A stretch of DNA of 64,000 nucleotides from Paenibacillus radicibacter (GCF_024721995.1 NZ_JANQBC010000015.1:62001-126000), one strand, 5' to 3'; positions 41,388-50,494 are shown, counted from the stretch's first letter. Program-made: numbers and translations. The notes: generated from the letters alone by a model not told the origin.

Positions 41388-43181
41388 ATGAAAGTCGTAG
41401 TAAGTACATTAAATGCAAAGTATATCCATACCTCTTTAGCACTGCGCTGTTTAAAGGCGTTCTGTGAAAAAGATTTTGATGTGGAAATCGCGGAATATAC
41501 AATTAAGGACCCAGTGATGCATATCGTGTCAGAGCTGTATCAGAAGCAGCCAACGGTACTGGGTTTTTCGTGTTACATTTGGAACATTGAAGAAACGATT
41601 AAAGTCATTCAGACGATCAAGAAAATTATGCCGGAGCTTAAGATCGTTCTTGGCGGTCCTGAAGTGTCGTACGACACGGAGTTTTGGATGAATCGCATCC
41701 CTGAAGTGGATTTTATCGTTTTTGGTGAAGGTGAAGAAACACTACATCATCTGTTGCAAGAAATCTCGACTACACAAAAATATCACTTCGTATACGGGCT
41801 TGCCTACCGCAAGCAAGATGAGGTCATTCTAACTCCGGGCAGACCGAAGCTAGATCTGAATGATATTCCGTCGCCATATCGGTTTGAAGAGGACATTCCT
41901 GCTCTGCCCAATCGTGTCGTATATTTTGAGACGAGCCGTGGCTGTCCGTTCTCTTGTCAGTTCTGTTTGTCTTCGATTGAGGTTGGGGTACGCTACTTCG
42001 ATATTGAGCGGACGAAAGCCGATATCTTATATCTGATTGATTCGGGTGCGAAGCTCATTAAGTTCGTTGACCGTACATTTAACATTAAGCGTGAATATGC
42101 GATGGAGATGTTCGAGTTTCTAATCGAGAATCACCGCGGATGCGTATTCCAATTTGAGATTACGGCTGACATCATGCGTCCAGAAGTGCTCGATTACTTG
42201 GCGACGAATGCGCCTCCTGGCGTCTTCCGATTCGAGATTGGCGTGCAGTCAACCAATGATGATACGAACGCGCTTGTGAAGCGCCGTCAGAACTTCGCGA
42301 AGTTAACACGTACAGTGACGATGGTGAAGGAAAGCGGCAAGATTGATCAGCATTTGGATTTGATCGCAGGGCTTCCTGAGGAGAATTATGAGTCCTTCCG
42401 TAAGACGTTTAATGATGTATTTGCACTAGGACCAGAAGAACTTCAGCTTGGTTTCTTAAAAATGTTACGTGGTACGGGTCTTCGTGCAGATGCGGAGAAA
42501 TACGGCTACATCTATATGGACCATGCCCCATATGAAATTCTGGGCAACGATATTTTGCCATATACGGATCTGATTCGCATTAAGCGAGTAGAGGATGTAC
42601 TGGAAAAATACTGGAATGCGCATCGCATGGATCACACGCTGAAATACTTGATGAATGACGAATTTACGTCGCCGTTTGATTTCTTCCAGCAGTTCGGCGA
42701 TTACTGGGAGACGCGTGGTTGGCAGAAGATCGGGCATCAACTTGAAGATTTGTTTATTCGTCTGCATGGCTTCTTAGTGGAGCGGGGAACGAAGGGGATG
42801 GACAAGATCGAGGGCTTGATGAAGCTAGATTATTTCCTGAACCACAAGTACAAACCTCGTAAAATTTGGTGGGACTTCACAATGGACAAGTCTCATCAGT
42901 CTGAGATTATTCGTTACTTGGCCGAGCATCCAGAGGCAGTTGGCAGCGAGTTCGCACAGCTCCCAACCAGTGAGAAAGATCTGCATAAACATGTGATGAT
43001 CGAGAAGGTACCGTTTGATCTGGCAGCATTATTGGCGCAAGACAAGTGGAGCGAAGAGATCGAGCAATCTCATGCTGCAGGTCAAGAACATTTGCTTATT
43101 TCCTTCTTCCATACAGATGGCAGAGGTAAGCCGAGCATCTTTACGATGCCAATGGCAGCGATATCTGTAAATGCGAGATAG
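41388..43181 (+). CDS. B12-binding-domain radical SAM protein (DUF4080)
   Basis: This 597-residue protein has an N-terminal cobalamin-binding-like domain (residues 1-140, VLGGPEVSYDTEFWM and VDFIVFGEGEETL), a radical SAM domain with the cluster motif TSRGCPFSCQFCLSS (CxxxCxxC) near residue 190, and a C-terminal DUF4080 region of about 190 residues. Such enzymes use SAM and an iron-sulfur cluster, often for methylation at unreactive carbons, but this subfamily has no assigned substrate. It is monocistronic with a convincing promoter. Confidence 0.85.
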   Translation: MKVVVSTLNAKYIHTSLALRCLKAFCEKDFDVEIAEYTIKDPVMHIVSELYQKQPTVLGFSCYIWNIEETIKVIQTIKKIMPELKIVLGGPEVSYDTEFWMNRIPEVDFIVFGEGEETLHHLLQEISTTQKYHFVYGLAYRKQDEVILTPGRPKLDLNDIPSPYRFEEDIPALPNRVVYFETSRGCPFSCQFCLSSIEVGVRYFDIERTKADILYLIDSGAKLIKFVDRTFNIKREYAMEMFEFLIENHRGCVFQFEITADIMRPEVLDYLATNAPPGVFRFEIGVQSTNDDTNALVKRRQNFAKLTRTVTMVKESGKIDQHLDLIAGLPEENYESFRKTFNDVFALGPEELQLGFLKMLRGTGLRADAEKYGYIYMDHAPYEILGNDILPYTDLIRIKRVEDVLEKYWNAHRMDHTLKYLMNDEFTSPFDFFQQFGDYWETRGWQKIGHQLEDLFIRLHGFLVERGTKGMDKIEGLMKLDYFLNHKYKPRKIWWDFTMDKSHQSEIIRYLAEHPEAVGSEFAQLPTSEKDLHKHVMIEKVPFDLAALLAQDKWSEEIEQSHAAGQEHLLISFFHTDGRGKPSIFTMPMAAISVNAR

Positions 43182-43203
43182 CGTTTAATGCCTATATACA
43201 AAT

Positions 43204-43245
43204 GAAGCCCCAACTGACGAAGTGATTCGTGAGTTGGGGCTTTTT
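43204..43245. terminator. Bidirectional terminator
   Basis: AGCCCCAACT (43206-43215) pairs with AGTTGGGGCT (43232-43241), followed by T5, between the radical SAM gene and the convergent methyltransferase gene. Confidence 0.85.
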
Positions 43246-43289
43246 GCTTCCAATAGAAGCTTATTTGATAAAAATCAATGATGAAATGA

Positions 43290-43889
43290 TTAACTTGTTT
43301 GTTTACTTTCTCGCTTATCAATCGCGATCAAATACGGTGCAGATGTCTTCCGATTCATGAATTTATACATCATGACTTGGTACTGCACCTGCGGCAATGC
43401 CGCAGCCCATGTCTCGACGGCATTCGCTTCGACGTCGCCGCCTTCGTGACCGGGGTATAGCACCACGGTCACAAGCCCACCCGGACGCAGCACGCGAAGC
43501 GCTGCGCCCAAGGCAACCAAGGTCGTGTCCGCGTGCGTCACGACCAGCTCCCCCTCGGCTCCTGGCAGATAGCCGAGGTTGAACATCACCGCTCCGACGG
43601 TGCCATGGAGTGGAGGCGGCAGAACCGCCTCCATCTCCTCGTGCCCACGGAGCGTAAGCGTCACCGAGCCCAAGCCGTCTTGGGGCTCGGCATCTATGCG
43701 GCGGCGCGCTGTCACCAGCGCCGCCTGTTGGATATCAAGGCCCAAGACCCGGCCTTGGGAGCCTACGACACGCGCTAGGCGCAGCGTGTCCACGCCGTTA
43801 CCGACGGTCGCATCGATTACCGTCTCACCCTTACGCACGCGATCTTCGATCAGCGCGTGCGCCATGCTTAGGACCGACAAGAATCCCAT
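43290..43889 (-). CDS. mnmM: tRNA-modifying SAM methyltransferase, YtqB/MnmM-like
   Basis: This 199-residue Rossmann methyltransferase has the SAM motif VIDATVGNGVDTLRLA, GLDIQQAALVTARRRI and VMFNLGYLPGAE, as in B. subtilis YtqB, described as MnmM, which methylates 5-aminomethyl-2-thiouridine in tRNA wobble positions. It is downstream of the YtqA-like radical SAM gene, the same pairing as in Bacillus. ATG 43889 has AAGGAG nine bases upstream. About 43.39-43.89 kb is strikingly GC-rich with G/C-ending codons, unlike all neighbours, suggesting recombination from a GC-richer relative. Confidence 0.82.
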   Translation of the reverse strand: MGFLSVLSMAHALIEDRVRKGETVIDATVGNGVDTLRLARVVGSQGRVLGLDIQQAALVTARRRIDAEPQDGLGSVTLTLRGHEEMEAVLPPPLHGTVGAVMFNLGYLPGAEGELVVTHADTTLVALGAALRVLRPGGLVTVVLYPGHEGGDVEANAVETWAAALPQVQYQVMMYKFMNRKTSAPYLIAIDKRESKQTS

Positions 43890-43929
43890 GGCGGTCACCT
43901 CCTTTTCTTTTCCACGTCACGATAACGGA

Positions 43930-44883
43930 CTACCCCTGCCAATACTTTCCTTGCCATGTATTGCGTTCAAGTAACTCTTTATCAAATGCGTTCAGCACTT
44001 CCCACTTCTTTAGGCTCCACATCGGCCCGATCAACAGATCGCGCGGTGCATCTCCAGTAAGACGGTGTACAACCATCTCTGGCGGTAAGATTTCAAGTGT
44101 ATCGACAATGAGCTTTACATACTCTTCTTTTTCTAAGAAGCGAAGTAGTCCTGCCTCGTACTGCTTCACCATCGGTGTTTTGCGCATGAGGTGCAAGAGA
44201 TGGATCTTAATGCCCTGTACATCCATTTTCGCAACTGCACGACCTGTTTCAAGCATCATCTCGTGCGTCTCGCCAGGCAACCCGTAAATGATGTGTGAAC
44301 ATATGCGAATATCGTGTTTACGAAGCTTCGCTACAGCATCCAAGTAACACTGGGTATCGTGAGCACGGTTAATAAGTGTGGATGTTTCTTCATGAATCGT
44401 CTGAAGTCCCATCTCCACCCACAAGTACGTGCGCTTATTTAAGTCAGCCAAATATTCGACTACATCATCAGGCAGACAATCGGGGCGTGTTGCAATCGAC
44501 AATCCGACTACACCTGGTTGTTTCAAAATTTCTTCGAAATACTCGCGAAGCTCTTCAACTGGCGCATACGTATTCGTATACGCTTGGAAATAGCCGATAT
44601 ATTTCGCTTCCGGCCATTTCTGATGCTGCAAGTCACGAATGGTGTTGAATTGCGTTACGAGGTCATCACGGCGCGATCCCGCGAAGTCACCTGAACCACG
44701 AGCTGAACAGAACGTACAACCGCCCTTGGCAATGGAGCCATCTCGGTTTGGACAAGTGAATCCTGCGTCCAGCATGACTTTGAATATTTTGAGTCCAAAC
44801 TCTTCGCGCATTTCATAATTCCATGTATGAAAACGTTTATCTCCCCATAACAAGGGAGTTGATTTCGAATCTGTTACTTCCAT
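43930..44883 (-). CDS. Radical SAM protein, YtqA-like (TIGR01212 family)
   Basis: This 317-residue protein has the cluster-binding region GFTCPNRDGSIAKGGCTFCS, GLSIATRPDCLPDDVVEYL, YLWVEMGLQTIHEETSTLIN and HIIYGLPGETHEMMLET, matching the YtqA family; YtqA (called MnmL in recent work, from memory) acts with MnmM in wobble uridine modification. The start is ATG 44883 behind AAAAGGAG; upstream in-frame starts are unsupported. Base composition is normal, in contrast to its partner gene 41 bases downstream. Confidence 0.85.
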   Translation of the reverse strand: MEVTDSKSTPLLWGDKRFHTWNYEMREEFGLKIFKVMLDAGFTCPNRDGSIAKGGCTFCSARGSGDFAGSRRDDLVTQFNTIRDLQHQKWPEAKYIGYFQAYTNTYAPVEELREYFEEILKQPGVVGLSIATRPDCLPDDVVEYLADLNKRTYLWVEMGLQTIHEETSTLINRAHDTQCYLDAVAKLRKHDIRICSHIIYGLPGETHEMMLETGRAVAKMDVQGIKIHLLHLMRKTPMVKQYEAGLLRFLEKEEYVKLIVDTLEILPPEMVVHRLTGDAPRDLLIGPMWSLKKWEVLNAFDKELLERNTWQGKYWQG

Positions 44884-45065
44884 GAATAACATTACTCCTT
44901 TTAAGCAGATAACCATTATTGTAGCCCAAAAACACGTCAAATGCGACTCACTTGACTAGGAACAGTTAGTTTCCAGTTCATACTGTAATTCCCGTGTTAC
45001 TTCTTCGCCAGGAAGGACAACATAAGTGTGCATATATTTGATCAGCGAAAGGGGATTACTTGTTG

Positions 45066-45590
45066 ATGAAAAAGCTTCGCATCACGACCGCCGCAATCAT
45101 GATCACAGCTGCACTAAGCCTTGGTGGGGTTGCAGACGCAGCAACTACAATGACGAAAGAATCTGCAGTTGCTGTAACACCGGTTCCATCCGCGGCACCA
45201 GGAACAATTACTAATGGGGTAACGAACGGCGTTCGGAATATGTCGAATGGCGTGAAGAATGGTGCTAAAAACATGAGCAACACCATTACGAACGACGTTC
45301 GTGGAACCACGAATGACGGTCGAATCAATTCCACTTACCCAATGAATGAGCCAAACACTGTTTATCCGTATCAAGGTGGTGTAAATGGTACAGGTACTGG
45401 GTATGGAACGCATGGTTATGGTACTAACGGAATTCGCCCCTATTCCACAACTAATCCGAACACAACAAAAGTGAACAACGTTACGACACCTGCTACAAAA
45501 TCCGGTGGCTTTAGCTGGGGATGGTTAGGTTTACTTGGATTGCTTGGGTTGTCGGGACTTGGAAGTAGACGCAAAGAGCATCACCGTTAA
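45066..45590 (+). CDS. Secreted WGxxGxxG-CTERM-type protein
   Basis: This 174-residue protein has a signal peptide (KKLRITTAAIMITAALSLGG, cleavage after ADA), an Asn/Gly/Thr-rich low-complexity middle with imperfect repeats (TNGVTNGVRNMSNGVKNGAK), and a C-terminal WGWLGLLGLLGLSGLG helix followed by SRRKEHHR. That end matches the WGxxGxxG-CTERM pattern, a putative sorting or membrane-anchoring signal. The function is unknown. Three start codons (TTG TTG ATG) follow AAAGGGG; ATG 45066 is chosen. Confidence 0.75.
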   Translation: MKKLRITTAAIMITAALSLGGVADAATTMTKESAVAVTPVPSAAPGTITNGVTNGVRNMSNGVKNGAKNMSNTITNDVRGTTNDGRINSTYPMNEPNTVYPYQGGVNGTGTGYGTHGYGTNGIRPYSTTNPNTTKVNNVTTPATKSGGFSWGWLGLLGLLGLSGLGSRRKEHHR

Positions 45591-45599
45591 TAAGAGTCA

Positions 45600-45639
45600 G
45601 CAGCCCCTTAACTAAAAGTTGAGGGGCTTTGATTTTTTT
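45600..45639 (+). terminator. Terminator after the WGxxGxxG gene
   Basis: AGCCCCTTAACT pairs with AGTTGAGGGGCT around AAA, followed by a T-rich run. Confidence 0.8.
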
Positions 45640-45711
45640 CGCATTATGGACTATCATTTTGAACAGGTTTATACAGTATCCGCGGCTTGTGGATTTATGG
45701 GAGGAACAGCA

Positions 45712-46425
45712 ATGCGACTTAGAGGTAGAAAAGGGATTCGTGAGAATATCGAAGCCCAGGATGATCTAGTTATTCTAGATCCAGCACAATATAAAGGGAA
45801 ATGGCACGAAGTGTTTGGTAATAGCAATCCAATCTATGTGGAGCTTGGCATGGGTAAAGGTCGCTTCGTCAGCGAGATGAGCCGTCTGAATCCAGATGTG
45901 AACTTTATTGGAATCGACATGTATGATGAATTGATTCGCAAATCCAGCGACAAAGCTCGCGCAGCTCATACAACAGAAGACGGGAATTGCGATTTGTCGA
46001 ACATTCGTCTTGTTCTATTTAACATCGAAAGCATTACAGACGTATTTGAAGATAATGAAATCCAGCGCATCTTCTTGAACTTCAGCGATCCTTGGCCGAA
46101 GAAGAAGCATGCTCGTCGTAGACTGACGCATGAGAATTTCGTAAACAACTATGCGAAAATCTTGAACGACAAAGGTGAAATTCACTTCAAGACCGACTCC
46201 CGCAGCTTGTTCGAGTTCTCCTTGAATTCATTCTCGGATTTGGGTCTTCGTATGCGTAATATCGCACTTGATCTGCACGTTGACGGTATTCATCCTGATC
46301 ACGTACTTACAGAATATGAATCCAAGTTCATTGAGCAAGGCGTAAATATTCACCGTATGGAAGTGATGATTGGTAAAGAGGCGCTTGCGCAGCACCTTCA
46401 CAATTTAGAAAACAGAGAGAGTTAA
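45712..46425 (+). CDS. trmB: tRNA (guanine-N7-)-methyltransferase
   Basis: This 237-residue SAM methyltransferase makes m7G at position 46 of tRNA. Motifs are YVELGMGKGRFVSEMS (SAM loop), FIGIDMYDELIRKSSDKA, FLNFSDPWPKKKHARRRL (the PWPKxxHxxRR signature) and EIHFKTDSRSLFEFSL. Length is slightly above the usual 213-residue Bacillus form because of a short C-terminal segment. ATG 45712 is behind GGGAGGAAC; the longer upstream frame overlaps the terminator and is unlikely. Confidence 0.93.
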   Translation: MRLRGRKGIRENIEAQDDLVILDPAQYKGKWHEVFGNSNPIYVELGMGKGRFVSEMSRLNPDVNFIGIDMYDELIRKSSDKARAAHTTEDGNCDLSNIRLVLFNIESITDVFEDNEIQRIFLNFSDPWPKKKHARRRLTHENFVNNYAKILNDKGEIHFKTDSRSLFEFSLNSFSDLGLRMRNIALDLHVDGIHPDHVLTEYESKFIEQGVNIHRMEVMIGKEALAQHLHNLENRES

Positions 46426-46445
46426 TTTATCACTCCACACACAAC

Positions 46446-46473
46446 AAAAGCAGCCCAAATGGACTGCTTTTTG
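46446..46473. terminator. Bidirectional terminator
   Basis: AAAAGCAGCCC pairs with GGACTGCTTTT around a short loop, between trmB and a convergent gene. Confidence 0.7.
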
Positions 46474-46493
46474 TTTACTCCATATTTACATAC

Positions 46494-47627
46494 CTACATC
46501 AATAACTCCGCAATCGCTTTGGAATAACCCTCTGGCGGATAGGGATGAGACATATCTGTAGGTATCTTCGGACGCTCCACATCATATTTGCCTACATCTT
46601 GATACTCGCTAATTAATAGTTGGAATCTGTTATTAATCGTCGTACACGATGTGATCTGTTCCCCATACCCATTCTCGGTAAAATACTGCAAGTTATCTTC
46701 TTCTTGCCCAGGAATCGGTTTGTAGAACAACATTGGAATCCCTTTGGCTAAGCCTTCTGTGCAGGTAATACCGCCTGGTTTCGTAATCAGTAGATGAGAA
46801 ATTTCCATCAACTTGTCTATTTCTTTTGTAAAGCCCATCAGGCGGATATTGTCATGTTGAAAACCAGGGTTTTCCGACATTTTCTGCAGTGCCTTTTCAT
46901 TACTGCCGAGACAGAATACGAACTGAATTTGTTCACGCCATTTTACCATATCATCAAAAAAAGAATGTTCTCCAACAAGTCCCCATCCGCCGCCCATCAC
47001 AAGCACAGTTGGCATTGCCTTGAGTTTGAAATGATCGCGAATACTGCTTCGGTCATGTCTTTGCCAAAATGATGGGTGGACTGGAATCCCCGTAACTTCA
47101 ATTTTACGTTCAGGAACGCCGCGTCTAAGCAGTTTCGTCTTCACTTCATTGGTTGGAATGAGATATTTATTGACCTCAGAATCAACCCAAGTTCCATGCA
47201 AATCATAATCCGTCACAACCGTTACCAGTGGAATCGATAACCCGGATCGTTTCAATCGGGAGACGACGACATTGGGAAACGGATGCGTGCACACAATGAT
47301 ATCGGGCTTCAAGTGTTTAATAACTTCTGATGTTTGCCGATAAAATAGCTGGTGCAGTGCAAGTTGCGTTAATGGGTTAAGCGATTTTTTATATTGGAAT
47401 CGATAAAGTTTCCCATACAACTTAGGCTGGGAAGAGACTGTTTTTCGATAGGCATTAAATATGAATGGAGCAAGCGTTGGGTGTAAAAAAGTACCAAGTT
47501 CGAGCACCCGGGTTTGGAATTCGGGATATAACTGCCGCAAGGAAACCGCAAGTGCATGGGCTGCTTGGGTATGTCCGGCACCGAATCCTTCGGATAACAG
47601 CAGAATCCTTTTTTTACGCAATCGCAT
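46494..47627 (-). CDS. UgtP/MGDG synthase-like glycosyltransferase, second paralogue
   Basis: This 377-residue protein has the MGDG-synthase N-terminal motif LLLSEGFGAGHTQAAHAL and GT28 C-terminal motifs VLVMGGGWGLVGEHSF, ITKPGGITCTEGLAKGIPML and YKPIPGQEEDNLQYFTENG. It is a clear paralogue of the enzyme at 31.7-32.9 kb and probably also makes a glycolipid or teichoic acid anchor. The start at ATG 47627 is supported by GAGGTAAGGTG; a longer frame up to 47747 has no comparable site. Confidence 0.82.
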   Translation of the reverse strand: MRLRKKRILLLSEGFGAGHTQAAHALAVSLRQLYPEFQTRVLELGTFLHPTLAPFIFNAYRKTVSSQPKLYGKLYRFQYKKSLNPLTQLALHQLFYRQTSEVIKHLKPDIIVCTHPFPNVVVSRLKRSGLSIPLVTVVTDYDLHGTWVDSEVNKYLIPTNEVKTKLLRRGVPERKIEVTGIPVHPSFWQRHDRSSIRDHFKLKAMPTVLVMGGGWGLVGEHSFFDDMVKWREQIQFVFCLGSNEKALQKMSENPGFQHDNIRLMGFTKEIDKLMEISHLLITKPGGITCTEGLAKGIPMLFYKPIPGQEEDNLQYFTENGYGEQITSCTTINNRFQLLISEYQDVGKYDVERPKIPTDMSHPYPPEGYSKAIAELLM

Positions 47628-48196
47628 GTTCACCTTACCTCGTACTGTAGAATGTTTATTTTTAAACATAACCCTTTTATCTCCAGTTTGCAACATGAAA
47701 TGGCGGTACGACAAGCCTTTAATTGTTACTAATGTCATAATATTCAATTTAATTTTAAGTTATTTATGCAAGTTTGAAAAGGCTTTTATTCGGGGAGGAT
47801 TGTAAATGGATTTGGGCATAAATACCCATTTAATTACATAAATGCATGTTTCCTGCTTTTGAGAGTTGTTTCTCGCAATTCCGTGCATTATAATGATGTA
47901 AGTTGTTTGAAACATTTCTGTAACAAAAACGTAATATAGTGTAGTACAAAACATGAAAAATGGTGATAATGCAATTAAATGCATTGGAATCGAAGCGTTT
48001 GAGGTTTCGAATTGCAAATTTTGAGCTAATTGGGGTCTTTAAGCTTAAAAACACGCTTAAATCGTTTTGACATTTACGGCTAAAGATAGGAAAATCATTA
48101 ACGGTTATCTTTAACTGTAACATTTTCATTCCAAAAGGTGTCTACATACAAAGAGATATAGAGAGAAGCTTTGTAGGAGAAAAAGGGGGATTAATC
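47628..48196. other. 569-bp AT-rich intergenic region
   Basis: No gene of normal size fits. It separates two divergent genes, so it should hold two promoters. A TTGACA at about 48067 has no good -10 at standard spacing. AATGCAATTAAATGCATT (47968-47985) is an inverted repeat. A 12-codon frame (47806-47841) follows GGGGAGGATT at ideal spacing. The length and AT-richness suggest more regulation than a simple promoter, but nothing is firmly identified. Confidence 0.5.
47806..47841 (+). other. Possible 11-residue leader peptide
   Basis: ATG 47806 lies six bases after GGGGAGGATT and encodes MDLGINTHLIT before TAA. Such a strong ribosome site in front of so short a frame may be chance or a leader peptide for the glycosyltransferase gene 355 bases downstream. 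There is no obvious attenuator next to it. Confidence 0.2.
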
Positions 48197-49453
48197 ATGC
48201 TGAATGGGCTGTTGTTAGCAGCGCAAGTGTTTTTCGCAGTATATGGTGCATATCAACTGGTGCTTGCGTTTTTCGGCTATCGTTTACCAAAGAAGAAGCA
48301 AGAACACGCACCTCAAAAGTCATTCGCTGTCTTGGTTTGCGCTCATAATGAAGAGCAAGTCGTTGGTGCTTTACTGGACAATTTAAAAGAAATGAAATAT
48401 CCAAAAGAACTGTTTGACGTATTCGTAATTGCTGATAACTGTACAGACCGTACAGCGGATATCGCTCGTGAGAAGGGCGTATACGCTTGTGAGCGTCACA
48501 ATAAGGCGCAGCGCGGTAAAGGTTATGCAGTAGAGTGGATGCTTAAAGAATTGTGGAAGCGTCCACGTCAATACGATGCAGTTGTCATTTTCGATGCGGA
48601 TAACTTGGCTAGCCCAGATTACTTGACGCACATGAATAACGACTTGTGTAACGGTTCCAAAGTTATTCAAGCTTACCTAGATACGAAGAACCCGAACGAT
48701 TCTTGGATTACAGCAGCTTCCGCAATTACGTACTGGTACTGTAACCGTCTATGGCAAATGCCGCGTGTCCGTTTGGGCATGGCGAACTTCCTTGGTGGAA
48801 CAGGAATGTGTTTCGACTCCGCTCTTCTTAAAGAAATGGGCTGGGGTGCAACTTCCCTTGTAGAAGACTTGGAGTTTACAATGCGCTGCGTACAACGTAA
48901 CGTATACCCAACGTTTAACTACGATGCTAAAGTATTTGATGAAAAGCCGCTAACGTTTAAAGCTTCTTGGAAGCAACGCTTACGCTGGATGCAAGGTCAT
49001 TTCTCCGTAGCTCGCAAATATTTCTTCCCACTATTGTGGCAGGGAATTAGAGAACGTAGCTTAACGAAAATCGATGCTGCACTTTATGCGGTTAACGTAT
49101 ACAACTTGTTCTTAGGTTCCATCGTAACAGTCGCATTGTGGGTTGACCTTGCAATTCCAGGTCCGAACTACTTGCCATCCATCTTCTTATCGGTTCCATT
49201 ATTGTTTAATGGATTAATGGTTCTAACATATGCGCAGTTCCCGATCTCATTGTGGCTGGAAAAAGCGCCGTTACGCATTTGGAAACACTTGATTCTATAT
49301 CCGATTTTCTTGGTTTCATGGTGGCCGATTACTTTCTATGCATTCTTCACACAGAACAACAAACAATGGAGTCACACCGAGCATACTCGCGTGATCCGTC
49401 TAGAAGAGATGCAATCGAAAAAATCAAACATGACGAAACAACAAGTTGGATAA
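48197..49453 (+). CDS. Processive-type membrane GT2 glycosyltransferase
   Basis: This 418-residue protein has an N-terminal membrane helix, a GT2 domain with FAVLVCAHNEEQVVGALL, FVIADNCTDRTADIA, the metal motif VVIFDADNLASPDYL, SLVEDLEFTMRC (the general-base Asp in an E/V-E-D motif) and the product-site QRLRWMQGHF (QxxRW), then about three helices at residues 300-395. These are features of processive synthases (hyaluronan, cellulose, poly-GlcNAc relatives). The polymer is unknown. ATG 48197 lies behind AAAGGGGGATT, after an unusually long upstream region. Confidence 0.85.
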   Translation: MLNGLLLAAQVFFAVYGAYQLVLAFFGYRLPKKKQEHAPQKSFAVLVCAHNEEQVVGALLDNLKEMKYPKELFDVFVIADNCTDRTADIAREKGVYACERHNKAQRGKGYAVEWMLKELWKRPRQYDAVVIFDADNLASPDYLTHMNNDLCNGSKVIQAYLDTKNPNDSWITAASAITYWYCNRLWQMPRVRLGMANFLGGTGMCFDSALLKEMGWGATSLVEDLEFTMRCVQRNVYPTFNYDAKVFDEKPLTFKASWKQRLRWMQGHFSVARKYFFPLLWQGIRERSLTKIDAALYAVNVYNLFLGSIVTVALWVDLAIPGPNYLPSIFLSVPLLFNGLMVLTYAQFPISLWLEKAPLRIWKHLILYPIFLVSWWPITFYAFFTQNNKQWSHTEHTRVIRLEEMQSKKSNMTKQQVG

Positions 49454-49470
49454 AAATAATAGTTTACTTA

Positions 49471-49516
49471 AACAGGCGAGTCCGTCACTATGGATGACAG
49501 GATCGCCTGTTTTTTG
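49471..49516 (+). terminator. Terminator after the GT2 gene
   Basis: AACAGGCGA pairs with TCGCCTGTT, with inner TCC/GGA and GTCA/TGAC pairs, followed by T6. Confidence 0.8.
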
Positions 49517-49537
49517 GTTTTATAAAGAAAGGAAGAT

Positions 49538-50485
49538 GTGAAGTTGGAAGATTTACAAGCAATTAACGCATTTCTACCGGAGGCATTGCACATGTGTCGT
49601 GCAACGGCTGTAAGCGGAGAGGTGGCGTCTTACATTCCAGAGTTATCGAAGAAACCGAAAGAAGCACTCGGTATCTGCATCATAGATCGGAGTAACGGCT
49701 GCGTGACAGCGGGGGATGTCGATCTTCCGTTTACACTGCAAAGTATTTCGAAAGTGTTTACGCTTATTCTAGCACTTATGGACAACGGGGAAGAGGCTGT
49801 GTTCGCTAAGGTGGGCAAAGAGCCGACAGGTGATGACTTTAATTCGATGCTAAAATTAGAGCTGGTTGAACCAGGTATTCCATTCAATCCACTGATTAAC
49901 GCAGGGGCAATCGTCATTTCGTCACTTATCGCTGGAAATAGTCCACAGGAGAAAGCGGATCGGATCTTGCAATTTTTCCGTAAAATCTCACATAATCATG
50001 CGATTCATGTGGATATGGACGTATACGCTTCTGAATCAGCATCTGCACATCGTAATCGCTCACTCGCTTATTTTCTCAAAGATAATGGCGTGTTGACAGA
50101 TGAGGTCGATGTAGAAGAAGTACTTGATGTGTACTTCCGTCATTGCTCGATTGAAGTAACTTGTAAGGATATAGCCCGTATGGCGCTGCTGCTTGCTTGT
50201 GATGGAACGGATCCGGTAACAGGCGAGAATATTATTCCTCGCCGTTATGTGCAGATTGCCAAGACGTTCATGATTACTTGCGGGATGTATAATGCGTCTG
50301 GTGAGTTTGCGATTGGTGTCGGGCTACCAGCTAAGAGTGGGGTGTCCGGTGGTATACTGACTTTGCTTCCTGGTCGCTACGGTATAGCGGTTGTAGGTCC
50401 TGCGCTTAATAGCAAGGGCAACAGCGTAGCAGGTGTACATCTGCTTGAAACATTATCAGCTAAATTTAATTGGAGCATGTTCTAA
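49538..50485 (+). CDS. glsA: Glutaminase A
   Basis: This 315-residue serine-type glutaminase converts glutamine to glutamate and ammonia. The beta-lactamase-like fold shows the Ser-x-x-Lys motif in FTLQSISKVFTL, NPLINAGAIVISS, the YNASGEFAIGVGLPAKSGVSGG loop (Tyr and Gly-rich oxyanion region), and GNSVAGVHLLE at the end. Length is normal. GTG 49538 is only two to three bases from AGGAAG; TTG 49544 has better spacing, so the start may be two codons later. Confidence 0.92.
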   Translation: MKLEDLQAINAFLPEALHMCRATAVSGEVASYIPELSKKPKEALGICIIDRSNGCVTAGDVDLPFTLQSISKVFTLILALMDNGEEAVFAKVGKEPTGDDFNSMLKLELVEPGIPFNPLINAGAIVISSLIAGNSPQEKADRILQFFRKISHNHAIHVDMDVYASESASAHRNRSLAYFLKDNGVLTDEVDVEEVLDVYFRHCSIEVTCKDIARMALLLACDGTDPVTGENIIPRRYVQIAKTFMITCGMYNASGEFAIGVGLPAKSGVSGGILTLLPGRYGIAVVGPALNSKGNSVAGVHLLETLSAKFNWSMF

Positions 50486-50494
50486 TAAAAGTAC

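Noticed and set aside
43397-43974. Plus-strand frames of 61-131 codons across the methyltransferase gene
   Set aside because: GC-rich antisense sequence lacks stop codons by chance; they have no ribosome sites, and the minus-strand product has clear methyltransferase motifs.
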